A stretch of DNA of 64,000 nt from Acytostelium subglobosum LB1 (taxonomy: Eukaryota > Evosea > Eumycetozoa > Acytosteliales > Acytosteliaceae): NCBI RefSeq assembly GCF_000787575.1, contig NW_012236532.1, positions 1,118,612 to 1,182,611 of the forward strand, in the 5' to 3' direction. The notes beneath the pieces were generated by a model. That model did no database searches and was not told the origin of the DNA. It saw only the letters and a program-made list of their open reading frames with translations. This document shows, piece by piece, positions 1 to 10,968 of the stretch; position 1 is the first letter of the stretch, and the number at the start of each line of letters is the position of its first letter. The position numbers and the translations under genes are program-made.

Positions 1-2
1 GT

Positions 3-581
3 TTGGACAAGGCCATATCGATAACAACAATCAAGTTTGGACTGAATTTTCAGTTGCCAATCCAACCTGGCACTCTACCGCAATCATTGACCACGCTCAA
101 GTTTGCCTACAAGTATTCACAACCATTGCCTGCAGGATGTCTGCCACAGTCCCTCACCAAACTCACCCTTGGTTCATTATACAATCAAGACGTCGTCGAA
201 TTTCCACAACAATGTCTGGTGGACATTAAAGCACCATTACGATACCTACAAGATGGCGTCATACCACGCACAGTCAAACGATTCAAAGTGGCCTGCATGC
301 TACTGTATAAATTTGGACAAACAGGTAGTGATTTCCATCTTCACTCATTATACGTTGATAGCAACTTTGAAATGATTGGCAAGTTGGTCAAAGCATTTCC
401 AAACGTCTCAACATACCAAGTACGTGAACAGACTGATCTCAGGATAATTCGAATGATTGATCGCACCCATGGTCTTGCACTCTCAATCAATCAAGGTCGT
501 AGATGGTATCAATCCCCCACAGATGATGGTGTCAATATAACATATCTCAATCGTATAACTATCTTCAAAGTAGTAGTATGA
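3..581 (+). CDS. FNIP-repeat protein, 3' end only
   Basis: This is the C-terminal part (about 190 residues) of an FNIP-repeat protein whose start lies left of the window. The visible part has leucine-rich-like units of the form 'P-I-x-P-G-x-L-P-Q-S-L-T-x-L-x-F' (for example PIQPGTLPQSLTTLKFAY and PLPAGCLPQSLTKLTLG), the dictyostelid FNIP signature. The repeats fade after about residue 95 into a non-repeated tail ending in ITIFKVVV and a TGA. FNIP proteins are a very large dictyostelid family, often with an N-terminal F-box-like segment; the N terminus here is not visible. No precise function can be given. The family call is firm, the boundaries partial. Confidence 0.85.
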   Translation: MDKAISITTIKFGLNFQLPIQPGTLPQSLTTLKFAYKYSQPLPAGCLPQSLTKLTLGSLYNQDVVEFPQQCLVDIKAPLRYLQDGVIPRTVKRFKVACMLLYKFGQTGSDFHLHSLYVDSNFEMIGKLVKAFPNVSTYQVREQTDLRIIRMIDRTHGLALSINQGRRWYQSPTDDGVNITYLNRITIFKVVV

Positions 582-847
582 TCTACCCTTGCCCTCACGC
601 GTGAGTGACAGACATACCCTCACAGACATACCCTCGCACAACACCATGGTTTGCGTAAATTAATTAAATAAAATGAAAAAATTCAAAAACGAACGATTCT
701 TGTGTGGTCGTGAGGGGTCGATTCCCTTTCTCAACCTCAATCACATCAACTCTCTCACTCACTATCACTCACATTCATTCAAATATATTACTTCACATTA
801 TAACATATACATATATATATAAATATACATATATAAATATAAATATA

Positions 848-3198
848 ATGGGACCACCAAGAAAACATCAAGCAAACAGTTTCACAAACAGGGTCAACAA
901 GTCGAATGTTCAGACTAATCCTGATCGTGTGGTGCCAAAGGGCGCAACACATATGAGATCAAGGTCGACTATTCGTCGTCTGCAGATGTATAGCGAGCGC
1001 CCTATAAGGACACGCGAGGGCAAGTTGATCGGTGGAGCATACATGTCCAAGGACACATCGCACGACACTCGTATCGCTCCCGACCGTCGCTGGTTTGGCA
1101 ACACTCGCTCTGTGGGCCAGGACCAGCTCGAGTCCTTCCGTCAAGAGATGAACAACACTGTCGACAACCCGTTCAAGGTTCTGCTCAAGGCCAACACGCT
1201 GCCGCTCGGCCTGCTCAAGGACTCGACCAAGAAGACGCAGATGAACCTGCTGACCACCGAGTCGTTCGACCAGACGTTCGGCCCCAAGCGTCAACGCAAG
1301 AGACCAAACCTGAGCGGCCTCGTCGACTACGACTCGATGCTCAACAAGGCCAACCAGGGCGTGGAAAAGTACGACGAAACCAAGGACTCCAACATCAAGG
1401 TGGAGCTCGATCTCAGGGACACTCGTCGTCTCGACATCTTTGACAAGGGTACATCCAAGCGTATCTGGGGTGAGCTGTACAAGGTGGTCGACTCGTCCGA
1501 CGTGCTGGTGCAGGTGCTGGACGCTCGTGACCCCATGGGCACCCGATCCCGCCATCTCGAGTCCCAGCTCAAGAAGAACTCTCGTCACAAGCATCTGATC
1601 TTTGTGCTCAACAAGTGTGACCTTGTGCCAACATGGGCCACCGCTCGTTGGGTCAAGATCCTCTCGCAAGAGTACCCAACCCTCGCCTTCCACGCCAGTA
1701 TCACCAACCCCTTTGGTAAGGGTGCACTCATCCAACTTCTCCGTCAGTTCAGCAAGCTCCATTCCGACAAGAAGGAGATCTCTGTCGGTTTCATCGGTTA
1801 TCCAAACGTTGGAAAGGTATGTGTTTGTTTGATTGATCAATGGAATGATTCCATATACTAACTCAATCACTCTATATATTATAGTCCTCAATCATTAACA
1901 CACTAAAGTCCAAGAGAGTGTGTAAGGCTGCTCCTATCCCTGGTGAGACCAAGGTGTGGCAGTACATCACTTTGATGAAGAGAATCTACTTGATTGATTG
2001 TCCGGGTGTGGTGCCAGCTACAGCCGATACCGAGTCGGACTTGGTGCTAAAGGGTGTGGTCCGTGTCGAGAACCTAGAGGACGCCACCGAGTACGTGCCC
2101 GAGGTGCTGAGACGTATCAAGAAGGAGTACCTGATCAAGACATACAACATTGCCGACTGGACTGACCACGAGGACTTCCTTACACAGATGGCCGAGCGCA
2201 CTGGAAGACTGCTCAAGAAGAACAAGCCAGATCTCAACGCCGTCGCCAAGCTGATCCTGTACGACTACCAGCGTGGAAAGATCCCCTACTTTACACCACC
2301 TCCCGAGCTCGCGCCAGAGCTCAAGCAAGAGGTCAAGGTCGAGACCAAGACAGAGGATGCCGTCGTCGAGGCTGGCAAGGAGGGTGAGGCTGATGCCACA
2401 CAATCAAAGGTCAAGAAGGAGTTGTTATACGCCGACCTCAAGGTGAACCAGAGTCTGAGGCTGATAAACGTCAAGTCCGAGTTCAATGAGGAGGACGCCA
2501 AGGGAGACGAGTATGTCGACCCATTCGAGGATGAGCCCGACTGGGACGAGCTGTATCAAAAGGACTTCAGCGAGGATGAGGAGGATGATGGAGAGGATGC
2601 AGTAAAGGCCGAGGGAGAGGACGACGACGAAGATGATGGATCTTTGGACTTTGACGAAGACGAGGACGACGAGGACTTTGACGTGGATGCAGACCTGGCA
2701 GGAGGTGACCTGCAATACGACGAGGAGGAGGAAGATGAGAAGCCACAGACAAAGGCCAATGGCAAGAACAAGCGAAAGGTAACAGAGTCGCCAAAGAAAG
2801 AGAAGAAGGTTGTAAAGAAGTCCAAGTCAAAGAAGGAGGAGGATGAGGAGCAATATAGTGTGTTCAGTGACGACAGCGACGCCGAGAAGAAGAAGAAGAA
2901 CAAGAAGGCAAAGGTCGAGCAGGGTGAGGAGGAGGAGCCCAAGCATCTGGTACTGCTGTCAAACTTCAAGAAGCTGCAAGAGCAGTCCAAGGCCAAGCCA
3001 GTGACAAGGAAAGACTATGTCGAGTCCTATCCAGAGGTAGGCTCGGAGGATGAGTCCACGCCCAAGGAGAAGAGAAAGAAGACCAACAAGCAAAAGGTCG
3101 GAGTGCACTTCTACGAGACACACAACGTCAAGAACAGAAACAGAGACAGAAAGAAGCCAAAGAAGGTCAAGTATCAGACAATGAACACCAAGAAGTAA
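848..3198 (+). CDS. nog2: Nucleolar GTP-binding protein 2 (NOG2/GNL2/Nug2)
   Basis: Circularly permuted GTPase of the YlqF/NOG2 family, which acts in the nucleolus and nucleoplasm in late 60S ribosomal subunit maturation. Two exons: 848-1816 and 1885-3198, with a 68-nt intron (GTATGT...ATAG) splitting the P-loop after GYPNVGK; the second exon opens [12 protein letters not shown]. Total 760 residues. The NGP1NT-type N terminus begins [12 protein letters not shown]. The G motifs come in the permuted order: G4 NKCDLVP near residue 254, G1 GYPNVGKSS near 318, G3 DCPGVV near 360. The C-terminal third is an acidic and lysine-rich tail (DEDEDDEDF-type runs) typical of nucleolar proteins. The ATG at 848 is the first in-frame one after an AT-rich leader. 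The stop is followed at once by AATAAA. Confidence 0.95.
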
Positions 3199-3306
3199 TA
3201 AACCCATCCTTCCAGACCTTACTGGATTGATTTGATTATATATTATTAGGAAATAGTTAAGTTATTTATTTACATGAATATGATGTTGACCAATTCCAGA
3301 ATGTGT

Positions 3307-4325
3307 CTAACATGTTGGAACGGAGAATAAGGACTGCACTTGGATGATGGACTTTCTAAACATGGCATTCTGACGCTTGTCTTTGACACGTTGAAGACCA
3401 TCATTATTAATAATTATTGATTTGTTGTTTAGTATTGCAATTAAGTTGGCAATATCTATATTATTTGAAGTTGGATTGGTTGTCGATACTGATGATGATG
3501 AAGATAATGAACACAAAGACAATGAAGCATTGTGTACAATAATTAAAGGTTGATTGATAACTGAAGATGGTCTTCTTAACTTAATATGAGAGACTAAGCC
3601 ATTCAGAAATGAAAAATACTCTGAGTATTCTTGAAGGGAACAGGATAAATCATACTGGATAAGAGTAAGGAACTCAATCTCCAGCCTATTCATCTCTGCA
3701 CCTGGAATACCACCAACACAACTAAAGAATTTATTATCATTAAAGATGTCTATAAAGAGGAAGGTTTAAGAGTTAGATAGGTAATTATGAATAATGATTT
3801 TTATCGCCAGTAACATACCATCTATATATTTGTTTGCAATCATTATTGTTGTTAACAATAATCTATGAATGTTTGAAGAGTTGATAATGAACTTGGATTT
3901 GGTGATCAATCTGTTTAGATAGACAACTGATATAATGAAACATTCCTTTGAACAATTTGAGAACTTGAGCAATCTGATCAAGTAATCCTTAATATGTATA
4001 GTTGGTGCATCACCTTTGATTGAAGCAAACAATGTTTGATGCAAAGGATTAATGTATCCAGTTTGTTCGATAACCTATAAAGTATTGATATACATTCTTG
4101 GTATTAGTATGATTAATGTATATTGTATCTTAATGGTCAATCACTTACCTTATCACCAATCCTAGAAATTTCGGTCAGGACATAACTTAAACTCCAGAGT
4201 AGAGGAGTTACATTGTCTGTACACTCGATGGTTTGTACAGAGTCAATACTCTCTTTTATGATCTCGATGATCGATGGAAGTACCAAGTTATCATCATTGT
4301 TTACCAATGGATTATTTAAAAACAT
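3307..4325 (-). CDS. PHO80-like (P/U-type) cyclin
   Basis: Three exons on the minus strand: 4149-4325, 3819-4074 and 3307-3749, with GTAAGT/GTATGT donors and TATAG acceptors. They sum to 876 nt and 291 residues. The cyclin box is recognisable: YLIRLLKFSNCSKECF, then YLNRLI, then NIHRLLLTTIMIANKYIDD. Next come VGGIPGAEMNRLEIEFL and a helix with SLQEYSEYF, the order and spacing of the PHO80-like cyclin domain (residues about 60-200). Such cyclins partner CDKs of the Pho85/CDK5 type, often in nutrient or phosphate signalling; the substrate here is unknown. The tail is low complexity. The family is clear from sequence, the exact orthologue is not. Confidence 0.85.
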
Positions 4326-4345
4326 AGAAATTATTTAGTTTTGTT

Positions 4346-4974
4346 TTATATTTGATTTATTAATAAATAAGTAATTATAATTANTTTGAAAATATAATAA
4401 ATAAAAGAGATATAAATATAGTAATATAGTATAAAAAGAATAAATGAATGGAGGAGAAGATAATGAATGAAGTTGATTGATTTAAATACAGAATCCAGAG
4501 CACCTGGAATCAGAAATCGGTCGTCCCCATCACTAAAATTTCCATAACCCCTCAGATTGATGGGGGTGTCGCATTGACAACTCCACATGGAGATGGTCAT
4601 CATCCAGCCAAACAAGCCAGAATTGCCATTGTATGATGGCCAATATCCGCACCACTTTGGCATCACTCACACACCACTTGACAACATTGTAATCAAGGTG
4701 AGGAAATTTGCTCGTTTGGCAGTTCTAAGTGATGTGTTGACAATGGGCAATATACAGCTAATGGTAATCTACCCGCAAGTTTAATTCATTGATGGCACTT
4801 CCAGTATGGCTTTGGCCGGCTGTCACCACTCTCGTCCCTCTTTATTCCTCCACTTCCGTATCCTGCCACTGTAAATGATCCATAACACATGTGAGTGATC
4901 GCCATCACCTCTTCCTGTGAATGAACTATCACATCGGTACCCCCAGGACACCCTACATCGCCTGGCACAAACAC
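4346..4974 (-). other. Unresolved open frames between two genes
   Basis: Two minus-strand open stretches (4786-4974 and 4346-4666) have fairly protein-like composition. The first contains VPGDVGCPGGTDV and AITHMCYGSF; the second CGYWPSYNGNSGLFGW and NLRGYGNFSDGDDRF. They are in different frames, neither has a convincing start, and I could not join them with good splice sites. An overlapping plus-strand frame (4587-4784) is equally open. A base of unknown identity (N) lies at 4384. This may be the remnant of a secreted protein gene, or chance. No family recognised. Confidence 0.2.
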
Positions 4975-5377
4975 CCACCACTATCCAATCCAAGCTGATT
5001 AGTTAGTGAACTCAACTTGTGGATGTCAGTGATGAGTGATGAGAATCGAAAGTAATCATCCTTGATATTGATTGATTAATTGATTGATTGAATTGGGTGT
5101 GTCGAGTCGTCTTTGATGGCGCCGAATAATCCCTCCCATCTTCATTCATTCAATTATAATGGCTATTATACTCTCTCTCTTTAACTTTATTAACATGGTG
5201 GTAGTGATGTACATTCATGAGGAGTATGTGTGTTGTTATAGTTGACATTGTGATGCGTGGATGCAACAATCAAGTCAGTGATTGATTGACTTGTTGAGCT
5301 GTCCATGTTTGTTAATGTGTTGTATTGTTGTTGACGACCGACTGACCGACATACATACACACTCTATCTTACATTGA

Positions 5378-7062
5378 TCAGAGTAGGAATCGGTGGTGGG
5401 ATCGCTTAGGGTGAATTGGGATCGTAGGGTCCTTGCTTGTCAACAGCATCTCTTGTCCCATGACTAGAGCACTAGTGGCGTGATCGCCAGAGATCGTGAA
5501 GTAGCATAGCTCATAGTTTTCACCATCGTTGATAAACATACACATGTACGGATTGGTGTTCATGATTTGAATCCTCTTGACGGTGGGGAACTCTGGCAAG
5601 AAGTCCATGAAGCTAAAGTAGTTGTCGTCGCCAAAGTCTGCCTGGAGTGAGCCATTCAACATTTGCACTCTAAAGATTGAGCCCTCATACTCGTAGATAC
5701 CGATGAATGCCTCGGCAGGGTAACCAGACAGCTCGGGTGGAGCCTGAGCCTCACGGAGCACCTGGTCAAAGGCTGGCAGGAGGATGTTCATGGCGTCGCC
5801 GACAAAGAGGTCTGGGGTGGAGATGTACATGAGCGATGAGAAGAACACTCCAACACCGTACTCACGGACCATGGCCAACTGAGAACGGTATCCATCAAGT
5901 GCGCCACCCTTCATACGGATCCAAAGGTTGTTCTGGAGACCGGTGCTGTACATTGTCTCCCATGGAGTGCCGAATGAGCTCTGGCCATCGTTGACAAGGT
6001 AGACTGTGGACACAATGGCTTCGTTCATCGTTGAGCTATCGAGGATATCACCTCCATCAGACAACCAGAAGCTGCAATACTTGGCCATATCACGACCGGT
6101 AGAGAACAGGCCGCCCATTGGTGTACCCCAGCCAAACAGGGTGATGTTGGCAACACTGTATGTACCATTGTCAAGATGCATACCGATAGCCATGTTGTCC
6201 TTTACGGCGCTGTAGTTGTATGTAGAACGGTCCATGCCCAATGGGGAAAGGATCTTCTCCTCGACATAGTCCTCGTACTTTTGCTTGGCAGCCTTCTCAC
6301 AGGTCCTGCCCAAGAGTGCCAGACCAAGATTGGAATAATGGGCTGTTTGGTATTGTGGTAGGATCAAGATGTACTTGGCCAAGTTCTCCATAATGGTCTC
6401 TTCACCGCAGACGTTTGGATCGTCGAGCATGTCAAAGTTGCAAGGCACCTCACGTGGCAAACCAGCTTGATGGGATGCCAATTGACGGAAAGTAATATCC
6501 TTCTTTGTTATGAATGGGTTCATAATTGTGAACTCTGGGTAATACTTGTTCACTGGCTCATCAAGTGATAGAACTCCCTTATCACGCAACTGATACATCA
6601 TCAATGTACCAAAGGATTTGGTAATACTTGCAATACGAATACTATTGATTCGATTGGTTAGGATTTGATGTACTTTTGATTGATTGAGTAATGATATCAT
6701 GACTTACTTGTTATCAATGGACAGAGGTGGGGAGTTTGGATCGAGAGGATTAACCTTGCCATAGGTGTTGGACCATACTAGATCATCTTGATATACAATT
6801 GTTGCCATGAAACTCTTGATACCATTCTCTTGCATACGTTCCTGAAGTAGAGCATCTACTTCAGCATAAGCCTTTAAGAGGATTGGGTGTTGAGTATCGA
6901 TCTTTACAGGTGTTGGATAATCAGGGCATCCTATATTGTTGATTGATTGATTGATTGATGTTAGATGTGGATTTATAACATAATGATGTGATTAGACAAC
7001 ATACCAATGATAACAGTCCAAACTAGACATGATATCAACAATAATGAAATATATGATCTCAT
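5378..7062 (-). CDS. Secreted beta-lactamase-like serine hydrolase
   Basis: Three exons: 7005-7062, 6708-6930 and 5378-6641, summing to 1,545 nt (514 residues). Exon 1 encodes a hydrophobic signal peptide (MRSYISLLLISCLVWTVIIG), so the product should enter the secretory path. The core is a class C beta-lactamase/AmpC-like fold. The nucleophile motif S-I-T-K falls at about residues 99-102 (IASITKSFG). The YxN-type motif is HYSNLGLALLGR, followed by LSPLGMDRSTYNY and GGLFSTGRDMAKY, both usual in this family. A KGG (RMKGGALDGYRS) may be the third motif in place of the usual HTG/KTG. Eukaryotic members (LACTB-like) are peptidases or esterases; the substrate is not known. A methionine just inside the second intron gives a misleading shorter frame. 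Confidence 0.88.
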
Positions 7063-7784
7063 TTTGTTTTAATATATATTAATAATTATTACTACAACAA
7101 ACTAACAATATCCTCAATGTATATATATATAATTCAACTTATCTGTCAATAAAGATATTAAGTGATATCAACTAATTAGAATGAGCTCTTTGTTCAATTA
7201 CAGACAGAGACACACACACTGACAAGGGATAGATGGATGGATCGTTGGTTAGTCATTCACACACCAAACAGAAGTAACAAGCAAGCAAGTTGACATCGGT
7301 TCATGTTTGCAAACAAACAAACAACTGGCATTGACATCCAAAGATGTGTGTTGATAATGAGTGGTTGTAGGTCAGGGGTGAACAGGGGAGGGGTGGTATA
7401 TGTTTGACATTGACATTGAAGAGATGGTTGTGTGTTGAATGAGATGAGAGAGTGAGAGGGCCAACAAACAATGTTTGAATTGAAGATGAAACGACAGACT
7501 TGTGTGTTCCAACGTCTTTGCAAAGATGAACATTGGGCCAATGGACACCTTTTAAGTTTTCCCTCTTCCAATTTTGGTTGGATTGTCCAATGTTTGCATC
7601 TCCGACCCTATCCAGTTAGGGGTGTGTTGGGTCCAACGAATGAATGACAATGTGAATGAATGATCCAACTGAGACGAGACAAGTCTACATCGATTTACTC
7701 ACTATTTTGAGTGATGATGATACTTCTTTTGATCACTTTAACTAACTGATTGAATTGAATTGATATTGATATTGATTTAATTGA
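7063..7784. other. Intergenic, divergent/leader DNA
   Basis: About 720 bases between the 5' end of the secreted hydrolase and the 3' end of the PARP gene. It is AT-rich next to the hydrolase start (probable promoter), followed by mixed-composition sequence. One 104-codon minus-strand frame (7257-7571) has no recognisable domain and reads as noise. No RNA gene seen. Confidence 0.4.
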
Positions 7785-9617
7785 TTATTTTACGCGCTTG
7801 AAGTACACTTTGTACTCTGGATATACTTGACTGGACTCATAGACGATGTACTCACGAAGTTGTAACTCGGCCTTTGGTCCATAGTTTGACTTGGACTCGC
7901 CAATCACACTGTTGTATATGGTTTTGCCATCGGGCTTTGTTGGCTCCGTCCTGCGGCCGTACCAGAACTTGCCCGGAGCATTGCCTCTAAACACGTTCTC
8001 CACCAGACAGTCGCCTAGTGTCACGCGACACACGAGCAGACACACCTCGTCACTGGTGGCGCATCGACAAGAGTTGGACTGGAAGCCACTGGCAGTGCAC
8101 GCGCCGGCATGGCAGTATTGATTGGACTTAGACGAGTTCTCTGCAAAGTACAGACCGGCGCCAAACATGCCCTCGAGCGAGCAGAAGCGTGGATCAAAGC
8201 CAAACTTGACAATGCCCGGGATAGAGCTGACGTTGAGGCCGTGGAAGAGGAACGTCTCGTTCGCCTTGCTGTTGACCTCGGGACCGTTGGGGATGTCCGT
8301 GAGAATGAGCGGCACCTTGGGACAATTGCCACCCGCATCATCCAGGATCTTTTGGCGACGGTGCTCATAGCGCATCCACACGACGGGGTTCTGCACGCGC
8401 ACCACTCGCGTCACCTTGAGGCTGTTGAAGATGATGGGAGACAGCGTCGACTTGCCCTTGTGCATCGATGAGAGCGTCGACGCAAACAGATCACTCATCC
8501 ACATGAACTCCTTGGTGTTGGGATAGACGTCCACCTCCTTGTAGTCCATCGAGATGTCGATCCATGACGAGGGGCACTTGATGGCTTGCGCGATTGCCAA
8601 TGCAGCCGATGCGCCATTGGTGGCGGGGGCCGCAGTGGACGCGGCCGAAGACGTCGAGGTTGTGGATGTGGTCGAGGTTGACGAGGTCTTGGCCTGCTTG
8701 ACAGACTTCTTCTTGACTGGACGAACTTTCTTGGCGTCCTCGCGCTTGACATTTCTTCGTTTGTTGTTGTCGTCATAGCGACGTTGCAGCATGTTCTTGA
8801 GATCGATGAATCGTTGCGAGTCCACCTTGTACTCCTCGTCGCCCTTCTTGAACGAATCCTCCAGCTTCTTGGAGAAGTCCAGGTCGTACTTGATCCAGAC
8901 GTCCTGGTGACCGCCTCCATTGGCAGGACCACCGCCACTATCACCGGCCCAGCTCCACATTGGGAAGTAGTCCTCATTGTCACTATCATCATCACTATCG
9001 CTATCACTGCTGCTGCTGCTGCTATCACTATCATCACTGCTGCTACTATCAGACAATGGTCTCTTCTTTGAGGCTGTGAGAGCCTTCTTGCCCTTCAACT
9101 CTCTCTTTGGCAATGACTTTGAAGGGGCATCACCTCCAGAGCTCAAATTGGTAAGTCTGTAGGCCGCGCCAGGGTTAGTCACCATTCAATCAATCAAACA
9201 CATTCGATCAAACACATACTCTTCCTTTCTCTCAACAGTCCTTTGTTTGGTCTTGTCATCGTAGCGTCTTTGTGACATTGATTTGAAGTCGATGTAGCGG
9301 TCCTTGTCGACTTTGATCTTTCTCTGAGTGTTGTCTTTGAGGTAGATTTGGTAGGCAGCCTCGATTGCCGTGCTGAATGTACGGTCATACTCCTCCAGAG
9401 TGTCTTGTGTACCTCTTCCACTGTCGGCGGCCCAATACCATCTGATCGTTTTGGATGTGCTACTGGTTGTGTTGGTAGTGGTGGATGTAGTTGATGTTGT
9501 GGATGTACTGGCGGCAGATGTTGTAGCTGCTGCGGCAGATGTTGTAGATGTAGTTGATGGTGGAGCAGCAGTTGTTGCTGCTTGGACCTGGGCTGCTGGC
9601 TTCTTCTTTGGAGGCAT
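7785..9617 (-). CDS. Poly(ADP-ribose) polymerase with two WWE domains
   Basis: Two exons, 9220-9617 and 7785-9156 (63-nt intron, GTATGT...CTACAG), 589 residues. After a lysine/proline start and a Thr/Ser/Ala-rich linker comes WWE domain 1 (about 55-130: RWYWAADSG ... DRYIDFKSMSQRRYDD). An acidic Ser/Asp linker follows, then WWE domain 2 (about 195-270: WSWAGDSGG ... QRFIDLKNMLQRRYDD). The PARP catalytic domain fills residues about 320-589. All three catalytic signatures are present: His in FLFHGLN, Tyr in GLYFAENSSKSNQY, Glu in LREYIVYESSQ. The enzyme is therefore predicted to make poly-ADP-ribose chains, in DNA damage or signalling. WWE domains usually bind iso-ADP-ribose or mediate ubiquitin contacts. 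The two WWE units resemble each other and suggest an internal duplication. Confidence 0.92.
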
Positions 9618-10221
9618 CTTGTCTTGTATTTTAAGTAAGTAAGTGTATATGTATGTTTATGTGATTGGTTTATTGAACTAATACAAGTAAGTGGCGCATT
9701 CAAACTAGTCTTGCCTGATCATTCCCACACACCGGTGGTCCAACTCAGATTTTTTTTTCGAAGAAGATAAATGATTATGAAGTTATAAGATTAATGTTTG
9801 TATCTCTGTCTAAAGATGTATTAATACTTTGGACTGTGACAATAAAAGTAAGATGATGATATTGTTCATTGTTAATAATCATTTAATCACAAATTAATAT
9901 TCAAACCAATCGAACAATCAAACAATTGATAAAACCCTCAATCACTTATAAAGTGGGACGAATCAATGATATCTTCATCTCTATCTCAAGTGATCATGAG
10001 TCCAGACCCAACCAACCAACTAACGATCTCTCGTTTGTTGAAGAAGAGAACTTTGTAAGAGGGCAAGGGTTCGAAAAAAACTTGGTCCAGACTTTCGCGT
10101 AGAAGTGTCACCAACCCGAATGTGTGTTGCCACACTGAATCAATGAATGTAAGAGATTAGTTAATGAGCACTCTTTCGCATTCTTATTCAAATACATAAT
10201 CATCATCATAAACATATAAGG
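9618..10221. other. Intergenic, divergent promoters
   Basis: About 600 bases between two divergent genes (PARP on minus, mitoribosomal protein on plus). It is AT-rich in the middle with several short A or T runs, such as the 8-T run near 9751 and the 7-A run near 10074. I see no tRNA, no repeat family and no coding frame. Confidence 0.4.
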
Positions 10222-10825
10222 ATGTCAGCTCCACAAACACTTATGAGACTGACAATCAATGCAGAGGCATTGCTAAAGTACTCATTGCCACAGAGAACAA
10301 ACAATGGTTGGAATAGACCAAAGCTGTCAGCGAGACAGTTCAATGTATTACAAAAGAGTATCATGCGCAGTAATGATGCCGTATGGCCACTGCCCGAACC
10401 AGAGATCAGAGCCAAGCCAGAGAGACAGTCACAGATGACTATCTTGCAACGTTCAGCACCTCTCAGGTATGATGTGATGCATCACATCCATTCACATCAT
10501 CATCAATGTCATCAACATGTACTAATGATCGATCAATCAATCAATCATACAAACAAAACAAAACAGAGAAAAGAGAGTAAAGGATGCGATGGCTGGTATG
10601 CCTAAATTGATCGCTGATAAGATGAAGGCAGCAAGAGAGAAGAAGAAGAAGGAGACTGAAAACTCGGTCACTGCTTTGGTACCAAACTATGTAAAGGGCG
10701 GTCCCTATCCACACAACTACAGAGGCGAGATCACCAAACTCAAGATGCAGGCAGCAGCAGAGAAGGAGAAGAAAAAGGTCGACTTCATTGCTCAAGCATC
10801 AAAGAAGACAAAGTCAAAGAAATAA
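10222..10825 (+). CDS. Probable mitochondrial ribosomal protein, mL59/mL64 family
   Basis: Two exons, 10222-10466 and 10567-10825 (100-nt intron, GTATGA...CAG), 167 residues. The N-terminal half contains RPKLSARQFNVLQKSI and WPLPEPEIRAKP; the second exon opens KRVKDAMAGMPKLIADKMKAAREKKKK and continues as a basic helix to a lysine-rich end. A 'W-P-x-P' stretch followed by 'hhxxMAxMPxhI' and a charged helix is the pattern I associate with the mL59/mL64 (fungal MRPL25, animal CRIF1/GADD45GIP1) group of the mitochondrial large subunit. The assignment rests on this short pattern only. It runs convergently towards cactin, whose stop is 144 bases away. Confidence 0.5.
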
Positions 10826-10968
10826 ACGATGCGACGACCGACGACGAAGCAGAAACAGCAGGAGCTGGAGCAGGTGGCGAACAAACGATTACATACTACA
10901 ACAACAACAACACAACAACAAGTGTTATGCGCACACGAAGATGTATGTTTATTCTTGGACAGGTTTGA

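Noticed and set aside
959-1891. 310-codon minus-strand frame opposite NOG2
   Set aside because: Antisense of a well-supported GTPase exon; composition is that of mirrored codons.
7257-7571. 104-codon minus frame between the hydrolase and PARP genes
   Set aside because: No domain, no splice partners, and a Cys/Ser-rich composition typical of chance frames.
10030-10110. Possible tRNA or small RNA near a GGGTTCGAA sequence
   Set aside because: The T-loop-like string is not flanked by stems of the right length and no anticodon arm could be drawn.
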